The position numbers and the translations under genes were made by a program. 64,000 nt of DNA from Bremerella cremea. Lineage in GTDB: Bacteria > Planctomycetota > Planctomycetia > Pirellulales > Pirellulaceae. Below the pieces are notes generated by a model. The model had not been told where the DNA came from and searched no databases. It saw only the letters and a program-made list of their open reading frames with translations. Shown here piece by piece: positions 38,152-47,635 of this stretch (the first letter of the stretch is position 1; every line of letters begins with the position of its first letter). The stretch covers positions 744,001 through 808,000 of the forward strand of contig NZ_QPEX01000010.1 in assembly GCF_003335505.1 (NCBI RefSeq). The letters run 5' to 3'.

Positions 38152-40029
38152 CTACCCATCCGTGGGAAAGGAAATACCCTGGCGATTTCGTTGCTGCTCG
38201 ATAATTTGTTTGAGGATGTCGAGTTCATCCTCTTCGGATAACACTTTTTGCTGCATGGACGCGACTTGCTGTCCCATGTAGCGATCTTCATGGCGACGCC
38301 GAAACGCCGCGATGATTGATTTCAGTTCCTCTTCCGGCTCCGCGATTTCCTTCTGCGAAGCCGACTCGTCGAGTTCGATCAATAAGAATCGCAACGATTC
38401 GTTATCGATCGAATCTAAGATCCCTGGGAAGCCACAATCCTCGTGAGCTTCCGAACGGGAACGGATGACTTGAAAAATGGCCTTGGCACCTTCGCTGGTC
38501 AACTCGTCAGGACCAATCTCGTCGAAGCACCATTCAATGGTTTCTGGGTGGGCCAGCATCAGCTCGATCAACAAGCGATCCCAGCTATCGAGTTCCCCAA
38601 TGCGAAACGTTTTGTTGGGCTTTTCCGCAGGACCACCATGCTCACTCTCGAACCGATGCTCCTTTGTCTTAGCTGCTTTACGCAGGGAGGACAAACGGGT
38701 TCGTAATTCGGAATCAGCAACCTGAAATTGGCGGGCAATACGTGCCAAAAATTGATGTTCTCGCAGCCGAACTTCTGAGGACGTTTCCGACGCCAGGTTC
38801 GGTGCCTTGGCCAGTGTATTGAGCACGTCTTCCAGAGCGTCGTTCGCTCCGTGCAGGTCGTTGGCCAGGTCGATGCCGGCGGTGGCGATACGAATTTTGT
38901 GTTCGAGCGCGTCGAGCGATTTTGCCAAGTGAGCTCGAAAAACGTCAGCCCCTTGTTGCTGCACAAAATCGCATGGATCTAAATTGTTCGGCAGCGTCGC
39001 GATTCGCAAGTCGACCTGCTGAGCAATGAACAGTTCCAGCACTTCGCTGGTGCGTTTTTGCCCTGCTTCGTCGCCATCGAGCACCAAGTAAACGGTGTCG
39101 GCGTATCGTCGCAGTAATTGAATATGGCGGGGTCCCAGGGCGGTTCCGAGGACAGCTACCGTGTTCTTAACGCCAGCTTCGTGCAAGGCGATCACGTCGG
39201 TGTAGCCTTCCACCACAATCACCTTCTTGCTGTTGGTGATGTGATCGCGGGCCAGGTCCAACGCGTAAACGTTGTCACTCTTGGAGAAGAGCCGAGTTTC
39301 AGGCGAATTAACGTACTTGGCCGATTTCTCGTCTGCATAGGCAGGCAAAATCCGACCACCGAAAGCAATCGGGCGCGACTGGGCATCGCGAATCGGAAAT
39401 ATCACACGCCCTTTGAAACGGTCGTAGGCATTTCCGGACTGCGATTTGCCGATCAAGCCAACCTTTTCCAAGACCGGCTGCGTGTATTGGCTTTGATGCG
39501 ATTTATTGCACAGCCACTGCCAATCGTTGGGCGAAAAACCGATATGGAAGTGATGAATCGCCTCTTGTGTGATTCCACGATCGTGCAAGTAACGTCGGGC
39601 TTCGTCAGCAATTGGATCTTTCAGCAGCAGTTCGTGAAACAACCGCTCGGCCCAGGCCAACGCATTGTATTGGAATTTTTTGTCGTCAGGGCTACCCGCC
39701 GGGGCAACTGGGCCTTGCGAAGGCAAAGCAATATTGGCTCGATCGGCCAACAGTTCCAAAGCTTCCCGAAAATCAATCGACTCGCGACGCATGACGAAGT
39801 TAAAGACATCGCCACCGATTCCACACACCCAGCACCGCCACGATTGACGCTGTGGGTTGATCTGAAAGCTAGGACGCGAGTCGTCGTGCCAAGGGCACAA
39901 AGCGACGTAGCCGCGACCTTGCCGTCTCAAGTTCAAGTAAGCGCCGAGAACATCCACGATGTCCGATGCGGCACGCACCTGTTCTTTGACGTCTTCTTTC
40001 GTCACGTTATTGTCTGGGGGTAAAGCCAC
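38152..40029 (-). CDS. dnaG: DNA primase DnaG
   Basis: 625 residues. The zinc-binding CHC2 finger has Cys45, His48, Cys66 and Cys69 (CPWH and CWVC). The catalytic TOPRIM part has VVEGYTDVIALHEAG and LVLDGDEAG, which position Mg ions. A C-terminal helicase-binding domain follows. GTG start chosen with GGAAG upstream; a second GTG at residue 9 is possible. Upstream of rpoD in the same direction, as in many bacteria; no rpsU gene precedes it here. Confidence 0.95.
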   Translation of the reverse strand: MALPPDNNVTKEDVKEQVRAASDIVDVLGAYLNLRRQGRGYVALCPWHDDSRPSFQINPQRQSWRCWVCGIGGDVFNFVMRRESIDFREALELLADRANIALPSQGPVAPAGSPDDKKFQYNALAWAERLFHELLLKDPIADEARRYLHDRGITQEAIHHFHIGFSPNDWQWLCNKSHQSQYTQPVLEKVGLIGKSQSGNAYDRFKGRVIFPIRDAQSRPIAFGGRILPAYADEKSAKYVNSPETRLFSKSDNVYALDLARDHITNSKKVIVVEGYTDVIALHEAGVKNTVAVLGTALGPRHIQLLRRYADTVYLVLDGDEAGQKRTSEVLELFIAQQVDLRIATLPNNLDPCDFVQQQGADVFRAHLAKSLDALEHKIRIATAGIDLANDLHGANDALEDVLNTLAKAPNLASETSSEVRLREHQFLARIARQFQVADSELRTRLSSLRKAAKTKEHRFESEHGGPAEKPNKTFRIGELDSWDRLLIELMLAHPETIEWCFDEIGPDELTSEGAKAIFQVIRSRSEAHEDCGFPGILDSIDNESLRFLLIELDESASQKEIAEPEEELKSIIAAFRRRHEDRYMGQQVASMQQKVLSEEDELDILKQIIEQQRNRQGISFPTDG

Positions 40030-40330
40030 CCTTTTGGACTTCCTTCCAGGGTTGAACGGGAACCCTTTGCCTGAAATGTCGGTGTGATAGCAACATCCTT
40101 GCGATCACCACTCAGCCTGAGTTTGACATTCTAGGCCGTGCCTTCCGTAGCACGTGGGAGCAATTTAGCCCATTTCCCGATTTTAGGTCAAGTTCGCATT
40201 GACGCCTGCCGACACACTTTTTGTTTCACGCTAGCAACTATTCTTTACAATATCGATTTTGGGCTTTTAAACGTAGTACTTTCGACTTTTTTCCCACTGC
40301 TATCATCGCGGCAATTTAAGAGCAAATAAT
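40030..40330. promoter_or_regulatory. divergent promoter region of dnaG and aat
   Basis: 301 bp without genes. A CGTGC-N8-GCACG hairpin lies near 40137, and TTGTTT (40221) with TACAAT (40246) forms a weak rightward promoter candidate with a 19-base spacer. Neither is strong evidence. Confidence 0.3.
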
Positions 40331-41008
40331 TTGGTCTCCCGTTTTTTTCCTCCCGCAGAACAAGCTGACGAAAACGATTTGGTGCTAGTCGGAGGCCGGC
40401 TGACCTCGGAATGGCTGCTGGATGCCTACCGGCATGGCATCTTTCCGTGGCCCATGTGGGGCGATTGGATGCCGATGACGTGGTTCTCGCTCGATCCCCG
40501 CGCAATCATTCCTCTGGACGGCCTTTATGTCAGCAGCCGCTTGAAGCGAACCATCCGCAGCGGCAAGTTCCAGGTAACCTGCAACAAGGCTTTTCGCGAG
40601 GTCATGCTCGGTTGCTCGAAGCCTCGGCACCTCAAAGATGGCACCTGGATCACACCCGCTATGATTAAAGCCTTTTGCCGGCTGCACGGCGAAGGGCACG
40701 CCCATAGCGTGGAAGTCTGGCACGAAGGAGAACTAGCAGGGGGAATCTACGGCGTATCGGTCGGCGGAGCATTTGCCGGCGAATCGATGTTTCACAACGT
40801 GCGAGATGCCTCGAAGGTGGCCCTGGTCGCGTTGGTTTCGCATTTGAATGCCCGTGGATACCAACTTTTCGATATCCAGCAGTGGACCCCACACACCGGC
40901 AGCATGGGGGCTATCGAGATTGATCGCAGCGATTACCTGGCACTGCTCAAGCAGTTGGTCGATCTACCGGTAACGTTTGGCTCGGAACTGGCACCTATCC
41001 TGCCTTAA
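40331..41008 (+). CDS. aat: leucyl/phenylalanyl-tRNA-protein transferase
   Basis: 225 residues. Transfers Leu or Phe from tRNA to proteins with N-terminal Arg or Lys, marking them for ClpAP (N-degron pathway). Landmarks are the YRHGIFPWPMWGDW segment, GGIYGVSVGGAFAGESMFH, and the C-terminal FDIQQWTPHTGSMGAIEI. A TTG start is used; AAGAG lies 9 bases ahead of it and no better ATG exists. It is divergent from dnaG. Confidence 0.92.
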   Translation: MVSRFFPPAEQADENDLVLVGGRLTSEWLLDAYRHGIFPWPMWGDWMPMTWFSLDPRAIIPLDGLYVSSRLKRTIRSGKFQVTCNKAFREVMLGCSKPRHLKDGTWITPAMIKAFCRLHGEGHAHSVEVWHEGELAGGIYGVSVGGAFAGESMFHNVRDASKVALVALVSHLNARGYQLFDIQQWTPHTGSMGAIEIDRSDYLALLKQLVDLPVTFGSELAPILP

Positions 41009-41065
41009 CAGGGGGATAGCAGCCTAGAACGAGAATTCGTGTGCCCTGCGAAACGGGGCGGTCCG

Positions 41066-42250
41066 CTAGTACGCCAGCAACTTCTTGCGCAATAAGTCGA
41101 GCCCTTGTTTGGCCATACGTGGTCCCCAAATCTCTGGATGGCCGGCCAAACCACTGGTAATCGCTGCCACGCCTTCTGGTCCAGCCAAGGCAATCGCGTA
41201 CTGATCTGCCGAATCGGCATCGCAATACGTCCCCAAGGCCAACGCATAGTCGGTTTGGTTGGCTTCCCGAGCCGCCACCGCTGCTTGCTCGACTTGCTCT
41301 TGGCTCTTCAATGCGTCCAGCGGCAAAATACTCCCCCCCACCAAGGCGGCACGTCTTTCGTCGACGCTGCCCAGCCAGAAAGCGAGCATCCCGGCCGTCG
41401 ATGACTCGACCGTTGCGATTGTCTTTCCTTGTGCCAACAGTTGCCGCATAACGACATCCTGCAGTTCGACTTCCCCTTCGCCAAACACCAAGTCGCCAAC
41501 CTCGGCGTGAATTTGCTGCACGGTATCGGCAATGGCCGCTTCACATTGCTCAGCCGATTCCCCGGTGGCCGTAATTCGCAAAGAAATGGTCGCCTGGTGC
41601 ACGGTGATCCCGACTCGCGGCTCTCGGCCACGCTTGATCAAATCGGGAAGCAAAGCCTCCATGTGGCTCTCACCGACGCCAAAACACTTCACCACATGAT
41701 GGCGAATGATCTTTCTCACGGTCCCCTGACCGGCCAGCGAAGGGGCCACCGTCGCGAGCCACATCTCTTTCATCTCGGCTGGCACCCCCGGCAGAGCAAT
41801 AAAACGAGAAGTATGTCCCTCGCTCGCCCAAGCCAGGTCGATCCCTGGAGCCGTTCCGTGGGGATTGGGAATCACGCGGCTTCCTTGCGGAAACATGGCT
41901 TGAATTTGATTTTTCGGCGGCATTTGTCGGCCCCGCATCGAAAATCTTCGCTCGATATGCTCCAGACTCTCGCCATCCAACTCAAGCTCTGTTCCCGTCG
42001 CCTCGGCCAGCGCCTGGCGGGTTAGGTCGTCGTCGGTCGGCCCCAGCCCTCCAGTGGCGATTACCAAAGCGGCACGCGACAACGCAATGCGAAACGCCTG
42101 CACGTTAGCTGCCAGGTCGTCGCCAATGGTCGTATGAAAACGCACCTCAATCCCCAGACCTTCCAATCGCTGACTCAACCACTGGGTGTTGGTATCTAAA
42201 CGTTGTCCGCTGGTTAGCTCATCTCCGATGGCCAAAATCTCTGCAAACAT
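41066..42250 (-). CDS. CinA-like protein (nicotinamide-nucleotide amidase family)
   Basis: 394 residues. The N-terminal MoCF-like domain (MFAEILAIGDELTSGQRLDTN, LVIATGGLGPTDDDLTRQALA) is well preserved. The C-terminal amidase domain is diverged: the usual ESCTGG reads ESSTAG. The conserved Tyr of the following block is Pro, while the nucleophile Ser and the Lys positions seem present. So NMN amidase activity is uncertain. The start at 42250 matches the family; a longer frame to 42337 does not. Confidence 0.85.
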   Translation of the reverse strand: MFAEILAIGDELTSGQRLDTNTQWLSQRLEGLGIEVRFHTTIGDDLAANVQAFRIALSRAALVIATGGLGPTDDDLTRQALAEATGTELELDGESLEHIERRFSMRGRQMPPKNQIQAMFPQGSRVIPNPHGTAPGIDLAWASEGHTSRFIALPGVPAEMKEMWLATVAPSLAGQGTVRKIIRHHVVKCFGVGESHMEALLPDLIKRGREPRVGITVHQATISLRITATGESAEQCEAAIADTVQQIHAEVGDLVFGEGEVELQDVVMRQLLAQGKTIATVESSTAGMLAFWLGSVDERRAALVGGSILPLDALKSQEQVEQAAVAAREANQTDYALALGTYCDADSADQYAIALAGPEGVAAITSGLAGHPEIWGPRMAKQGLDLLRKKLLAY

Positions 42251-42540
42251 ACGGCTGGGTCGTCCTAACACAAATTGCAAGTTACTGAGTGAGTGAGCAC
42301 GATCCCCTACGATACCTAAACCTGCTCGTTTCAGCACGACCCCGATAACCTGCGAAGCCTGAAGCAGGTAGCCAACCCCTACGAAAGGTTGCGCCTAACC
42401 ACATTTGGGGCATTTCACCCATCCCAACAACATGGGAAATCTTGCTGATTGCCGATGCTTGCTATGGAAGCAGCGCCCCTTGATGAAACGAAGCCCAACG
42501 ACGTTCGACACCAGCCAATCTTACGAATGAAACATTGATA

Positions 42541-43335
42541 ATGCCTGCTCGCGACTCACAATCACCGGTATCACCGCACATTACTGAGGTATTTCATCAA
42601 GCGTCGCACGATGGACGCCAACTTGTGGAAGGGCTACTACGTCAGCAGAGCGAGAGCCTGGACTGGATCGACGATTTACGGAATTTGCAAGCGAAATTCC
42701 TGAATCAATCGCCCCAGCAAGCTCAGCGAGACTGCTCGGCTGGCTGCCCTGCTTGTTGCATGACGGCCCAGGTCGACGCCACTCCGATTGAAGCGATTGC
42801 GGTTAGCGAATACTTGAAAGCCTATCTCGATGCCGACGCGCTGTTCGCGGTAAAAAATCGCCTGACACGTGTGACCAAGCTGCGAATTGCCCAACAAAAC
42901 GCTCAGGCTCCGCAGCGTCCACTTGCTTGTGGCATGCTCGGCACCGATGGCAAGTGCATGGTTTATCCGGTCCGCCCGGTGATCTGCTCGGGGGTCTTCT
43001 CCCTGAATCAAAACGAATGCTTCAAAGCCGAGCGCGAAGCCAACGCCGGAGATTTCTCCCAATCCATTCCCTTAGACAAATTTGCTCTGCAGGCCACTGG
43101 GGGGATCTCTGGCAGCCTACAACGTGTGCTTGTCGAGCATGGTCTGGACGGTAATTTGTACGAATTAAGCTCGGCCGTACTGGTCGCTCTCCAGGTGCCC
43201 GACTGCCTCACGCATTACTTGAACCAAGAAGACATCTTTAAGAACGCGATCTGCACCGACCCTCATTCCCCACCCAGAAAAAGGATCGTTCCGGCGCCGA
43301 AGTTCCTCAATCGGCGTGTTCCTCGACCTGCCTGA
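42541..43335 (+). CDS. YkgJ-like cysteine-cluster protein
   Basis: 264 residues. Cys-rich proteins of this type bind an Fe-S cluster or zinc. Visible are CSAGCPACC (about residues 63-71), CGMLGTDGKCMVYPVRPVIC with further Cys, and a later NECF. The rest is helical. The ATG at 42541 is preceded only by weak ribosome sites. Function unknown; divergent from the CinA-like gene with about 290 bp between. Confidence 0.75.
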   Translation: MPARDSQSPVSPHITEVFHQASHDGRQLVEGLLRQQSESLDWIDDLRNLQAKFLNQSPQQAQRDCSAGCPACCMTAQVDATPIEAIAVSEYLKAYLDADALFAVKNRLTRVTKLRIAQQNAQAPQRPLACGMLGTDGKCMVYPVRPVICSGVFSLNQNECFKAEREANAGDFSQSIPLDKFALQATGGISGSLQRVLVEHGLDGNLYELSSAVLVALQVPDCLTHYLNQEDIFKNAICTDPHSPPRKRIVPAPKFLNRRVPRPA

Positions 43336-43589
43336 GCCTACCCCCCCAGAAAAACAGAACGCACCCATATTTTGCTCGGTTAAAGCGCGTCGCGACGCCC
43401 TAAGAATTGCTTATCAGCAAAGCGGCGTCTGTCTATCCCAGGTTGCCAAACCAAAATCATTGTTGGTACCGTAGAGGATATTTGCCACGATTGCTGATGG
43501 AACAATGGACTTAACCGGCTGGGAAGTCCTTGGCGTGGCAGAATCAACAAAGTTTGGGGCCTCTGATCTACTTTTGGAACGATAGACCT

Positions 43590-44468
43590 ATGGAATTGAC
43601 CGCTGGATTCGAGCACTTCGTTCGCACAGATGAACCCCTAGCCAAATACACAGGCCTTAAATTAGGGGGATCGGCTGAATACTTCGCGGAACCGACCTCG
43701 GTCGACGAGCTGGTCGCCGTAGTAAAAAGAAGCCGCGAACTGAATATCCCCACCCGAGTGCTGGGAGGCGGATCGAACCTTTTGATCAATGACGTGGGCG
43801 TGCCCGGCCTGGTGATTTACTTGCACCATCCCGCGTTCAGCCAGATTGAAATCGAAGGGAATCGACTCACCGCTGGCGGCGGGGCCAAGCTTTCGCATGT
43901 GATCAGCACCGCCGTCGGGAAAGGCCTGGCTGGGCTCGAAGGGCTGGCCGGCGTGCCAGGCACCATCGGCGGCGCGTTGCATGGCAACGCCGGAGCCAAC
44001 GGGGTTGATATCGGCCACCGTACGGTTGAAGCCACTGTGATGACGCGGGGCGGAGAAATCCTCACCCGCACGACTCAAGACTTGCACTTCACCTACCGGC
44101 AAAGCAGTTTAGACGAATTGGTTATCTTGAATGGAGTGTTCGAGTTAGAGCCAACCGATTCGCAAGAGCTGACCCGCCGGATGCAAAAATTTTGGATCGT
44201 TCAGAAAGCTTCTCAGCCCGGCGGCAACGAGAACATGGGTTACCTCTTCTTCGATCCCCCAGGGCTTTCGGCTAGTTCGTTGATCGAACAAGCAGGCCTA
44301 AAAGGGACCAAGGTTGGCGGGGCCGAGATTTGCCCGGAACACACCAACTTCGTGATTGCCAGCAGTGAAGCGACGTCAAACGATGTCATGCGTTTGGCTG
44401 AATTGGTTCAAGGCCGCGTCAAAGAAGTCACCGGGATGGACCTGACTTGCCAGCTAATCAACTGGTAG
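43590..44468 (+). CDS. murB: MurB-like UDP-N-acetylenolpyruvoylglucosamine reductase
   Basis: 292 residues. FAD-binding reductase of peptidoglycan precursor synthesis. FAD and substrate features are intact: LGGGSNLLINDVGVPGLVI, VPGTIGGALHGNAGANG, and FTYRQSS with the catalytic-site Arg. But the proton-donor Ser in the usual GSxFKNP motif is Tyr here (GYLFFDP), and the C-terminal Glu (LExEV) reads Gln (LTCQL). The alignment was made by eye. It may be a diverged paralogue or a clade with altered chemistry. The start at 43590 was chosen by family length. A terminator hairpin follows. Confidence 0.85.
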   Translation: MELTAGFEHFVRTDEPLAKYTGLKLGGSAEYFAEPTSVDELVAVVKRSRELNIPTRVLGGGSNLLINDVGVPGLVIYLHHPAFSQIEIEGNRLTAGGGAKLSHVISTAVGKGLAGLEGLAGVPGTIGGALHGNAGANGVDIGHRTVEATVMTRGGEILTRTTQDLHFTYRQSSLDELVILNGVFELEPTDSQELTRRMQKFWIVQKASQPGGNENMGYLFFDPPGLSASSLIEQAGLKGTKVGGAEICPEHTNFVIASSEATSNDVMRLAELVQGRVKEVTGMDLTCQLINW

Positions 44469-44492
44469 CAGCGGCAGCAAATCCCGAGGCAT

Positions 44493-44526
44493 GCCCCCCA
44501 CACCAAGCAAGCGATGGGGGGCTTTC
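44493..44526 (+). terminator. probable murB terminator
   Basis: GCCCCCCA / TGGGGGGC perfect 8-bp arms with a 14-base loop, followed by TTTCT, 24 bp after the murB stop. Confidence 0.6.
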
Positions 44527-44658
44527 TGCCCTAGCTAAAGAATCGCCGCAACCGCAATCAAGTTGCTTGAATCACGCAGCCGATTTCAAAGATTGGGCTA
44601 GAAATTCGATTCCATAAAAACGTGCAGAGACACGTTTATTGGAGACGAAATATTCATT

Positions 44659-45621
44659 ATGCTCTTCAGCGTGGGATGTGGAATTCTTCCGCAAGCCAAG
44701 GATTGGCCAACTTTCACAAGGATGTCTCCATTGAGTCGCAGCACTCAAACCCAATCGGGTTTGTTGGGCTTGGGTTCGCCCATTGCTCGCCAGCTATTGC
44801 TGTGCGTGGTGATCATCGCCGCTTTTGTGCTGATGATGATCGCTGGGTGGAATCACTATGCCGACAAGTTCGCCTCGCGGGAGGAGTTTCTCCTTTCTCC
44901 GCGTGACATCCTGATTAACAAACAACCTTCTTGGATTCATTCGAACGTTTTGATTGAAACGATCGAGAAAAACAAATTTCCAGAGCAACTCAATCTTCGC
45001 GACCGAGAACTGACCGCCAAAATAGCGACCACATTCTCTTATCATCCTTGGATTCGCAAAGTCAACAAAGTTGTTAAGCAGTATCCAGCCAAGGTTTTGG
45101 TCGACGTGGAATACCGTCGTCCGGTGGCCATGGTTGAAGTGGCCTATGCCGATAAAAAGGGGAATCAACTCAGAGGTTTAGTTCCTATCGATGCCGAAGG
45201 CTTTCTGCTGCCGGATACCGACTTCTCGCCTGCGGAAGCGATCCAGTATCCATGCATTCTGATTGACAGCAAAAAGCCGTCTGCGGATATGGGCAAGAAA
45301 TGGGAAGACCCCCGTATTGCCGATGCCGCGTCGATTGCCGTGGAACTGCTTCCTTATTGGAACGATCTGAAGCTAAAACGGATCGTGCTCACGACCGAAG
45401 GTGGAAGCCATTTCGAGCTCGAACTGGCCGACAACACCCGCATTATCTGGGGCAGCCCCCCTGGCAAAGAGCTACCGCAAGAGGCGATGGCCAAGCACAA
45501 AGTGCAGGTCATTCTGCAGAAAGCAGCTGAAGCAAGCCTATCGAGCAATCAGGCGCAGCCCTCACTCGATTTGAGAACGGCTGGACGTGGCGTAGCCGGT
45601 ACAGAGGCAGTGCGGCGTTAA
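44659..45621 (+). CDS. FtsQ-like POTRA membrane protein
   Basis: 320 residues. Single N-terminal membrane helix (LLLCVVIIAAFVLMMIAGW), then a POTRA-like part (PWIRKVNKVVKQYPAKVLVDVEYRRP) and a beta domain, the layout of FtsQ. FtsQ bridges early and late divisome proteins in other bacteria. murB stands just upstream, as in dcw clusters. The start at 44659 has GGAG 15 bases upstream; ATG at 44722 is an alternative. Planctomycetes lack FtsZ, so its role here is open. It is convergent with csrA (19 bp). Confidence 0.7.
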   Translation: MLFSVGCGILPQAKDWPTFTRMSPLSRSTQTQSGLLGLGSPIARQLLLCVVIIAAFVLMMIAGWNHYADKFASREEFLLSPRDILINKQPSWIHSNVLIETIEKNKFPEQLNLRDRELTAKIATTFSYHPWIRKVNKVVKQYPAKVLVDVEYRRPVAMVEVAYADKKGNQLRGLVPIDAEGFLLPDTDFSPAEAIQYPCILIDSKKPSADMGKKWEDPRIADAASIAVELLPYWNDLKLKRIVLTTEGGSHFELELADNTRIIWGSPPGKELPQEAMAKHKVQVILQKAAEASLSSNQAQPSLDLRTAGRGVAGTEAVRR

Positions 45622-45640
45622 CCCACGTTCGACTGCAAGC

Positions 45641-45871
45641 TTACATGCGGCTTATCGCATCGGCTGAACTAAACGCGATCGCATCAGCATCGCTGGTCTC
45701 TGGCGGCTTCGGCCAGCTATCGGATACCGTGATCTCTGCGCGGCGAATCGTCACCGAATCAGGGGCCTCGATTCCCAACCGAATCGTTTTTCCGGAAACT
45801 CTTAAGACGGTTATGGTTATCCCATCACCGATTTCAATTTTTTCGCCAATACGACGACTTAATACGAGCAT
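45641..45871 (-). CDS. csrA: carbon storage regulator CsrA
   Basis: 76 residues. Small dimeric RNA-binding protein that blocks or alters translation at GGA motifs. Core MLVLSRRIGEKIEIGDGITI, then VLRVSGKTIRLGIEAP, and TIRRAEI with the usual Arg. An acidic tail of about 20 residues extends beyond the core. ATG at 45871 has AGGAG 9 bases upstream. Opposite strand to the FtsQ-like gene. Confidence 0.94.
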   Translation of the reverse strand: MLVLSRRIGEKIEIGDGITITVLRVSGKTIRLGIEAPDSVTIRRAEITVSDSWPKPPETSDADAIAFSSADAISRM

Positions 45872-46108
45872 CGCTTCCCTGCTCCTGCACCCAAAAAGAA
45901 CTTTCGAAACCGCAGCGGGCATTAATCAGCCGTTGGTTTCACGCAAAAGAAGCCTACTGCAAGCAAGCAAAAAATGGCTTACGGCTTACCGCGAGTATAA
46001 GCGTTTAGCATCTATTTCGTTAAAGAAAATTTCAGGGTATCGCATTTTCAACACATTTGCGCTGAAATACCGTCCACACAACTCACGTAGAACGCTCGCA
46101 ATAAATAG

Positions 46109-47581
46109 CTACTTTGTTGGAATCTGATTCATCGTGTAATACAGCACATCGTGCCAGAGCGAATCCCCTGAGCTGTTCTTAATTCCAGGGAAATGAATCT
46201 CGTGAACGTGCCCTTCGGCAAGCTGATCTAATGTGATCTTCAGCGATAGGTTATCAGGACTAACTTCAAGATTCGTAATCTTAGGTTTAGTATGATCGAC
46301 CTCGGGACTACCATAGCTTGCCTGGTAGATATAGGTATAGGTTTCGACGTCAATCGCATCAGGCTTATCGACCGAGGCTGGATCGATGGGCTGGGTAAAA
46401 CGCACCGTAAAGCCATCGGAATTCGCTTTGACATCGAGAATCTCGAAAGGAGTCACGCCGGTCCAATGGATGCGTTCTAACGAGTACGGCTTGTTCCCGC
46501 GTGAGCCCCAGCCTCGATTGGTACCCCCGACAAAGAGATTTCCATCTTCGGTAATCAAGATTGGCAACGTGCCAGAGCCAATGCCTTCCAGAAAGGGAAT
46601 GCAAGCCCCTTGGTAACGGCCGTTCACCTTTTCCATAACCACACGCATGATCGTGCTATGCGATTGGTCCCCAACGAACATTTGACCAGCAAACGGACCA
46701 AACTGGCCACCGGAACGGTCGTAATCGATGCCACTGGCCGATTTGCCCATCTTATCGTAAGGAAATAGCACGGCAGCCGGCATGTACTCTGGAATCTTCT
46801 TCGCTTCGATGTGAAAGCGACTGTTGCTTTCCGGCTTTTGCGGAGGTGTCCCCAGATTCGGCGCCAGCTTGTACCACGGATTCCCGTCTGGGTGTCCCAT
46901 GAAGTGCCCTGGCACCAAATGCTTCAACCCACACGTCCCGTTCCAAGGCCCTTGATTGTCGGTGTAGAAGACATCGCCAGCTTCGTTCATCCCCATGCCG
47001 CCTGGGCTGCGGATTCCACTGGCAGTTGGGACCGTGGTCCCATCTTCATTCACGCGTAAGCACCACCCCCGAAACGGAACCTGGCTAGAAAACGAGCCCG
47101 TCAAGCAAAGCGTTACCCAAATGTTCCCCTCTTTGTCGAACTTCGAACCGAACGCGTATTCGTGGTAATCGCCGGAGACTCCCCAGCCGTCGGAAACAAC
47201 CTCGAACTCGTCCGCTTCGCCATCGTCGTTGGTATCGCGAATCTTGGAAACATCGCACCGCTGAGTTACATAAAGCCAGCCTTGCCGGTACGCCAAGCCT
47301 AGGACTTCGTGCAGTCCATGAGCGTAACGTTGGAAAGTGGTGTCGGTCTCGGGCGAACTTGCCTTGGGATTGGTCACCAGGTAAATCTCTCCTCGACGTG
47401 ACGAGACGGCGAGCTTACCGTCGGGCATCATTTCGAGCGCACCGGCTTCCAGCACAACCCCTTCAGGCACCGGCAACGGGGTGATTTTATAGTACTTTTC
47501 CTGCTCCTTGTCCTGAGCCAGCGTTACGCTACCGGCGAGACAAACCAAGCAGAAAACGGAAGCAGTACAGTATCGAATCAT
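46109..47581 (-). CDS. secreted beta-propeller (sorbosone dehydrogenase-like) protein
   Basis: 490 residues with signal peptide (MIRYCTASVFCLVCLAGSV, cleavage near TLAQD). Repeated blades with G-D/N-W patterns (GWLYVTQRCDVSKIRDTNDDGEAD, GWGVSGDYHEYAFGSKF, LPILITEDGNLFVGGTNRG) fit the DUF7133/NHL-like propellers common in planctomycetes. It is in an operon with a multi-haem cytochrome c just upstream (54 bp gap), which suggests a redox pairing. No cofactor-binding residues can be proved. Confidence 0.75.
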   Translation of the reverse strand: MIRYCTASVFCLVCLAGSVTLAQDKEQEKYYKITPLPVPEGVVLEAGALEMMPDGKLAVSSRRGEIYLVTNPKASSPETDTTFQRYAHGLHEVLGLAYRQGWLYVTQRCDVSKIRDTNDDGEADEFEVVSDGWGVSGDYHEYAFGSKFDKEGNIWVTLCLTGSFSSQVPFRGWCLRVNEDGTTVPTASGIRSPGGMGMNEAGDVFYTDNQGPWNGTCGLKHLVPGHFMGHPDGNPWYKLAPNLGTPPQKPESNSRFHIEAKKIPEYMPAAVLFPYDKMGKSASGIDYDRSGGQFGPFAGQMFVGDQSHSTIMRVVMEKVNGRYQGACIPFLEGIGSGTLPILITEDGNLFVGGTNRGWGSRGNKPYSLERIHWTGVTPFEILDVKANSDGFTVRFTQPIDPASVDKPDAIDVETYTYIYQASYGSPEVDHTKPKITNLEVSPDNLSLKITLDQLAEGHVHEIHFPGIKNSSGDSLWHDVLYYTMNQIPTK

Positions 47582-47635
47582 GACAAGCGCCTTTGAGACT
47601 GGGCGGGAAGTGGATGCGGGAGAAAAGTGACCGGC

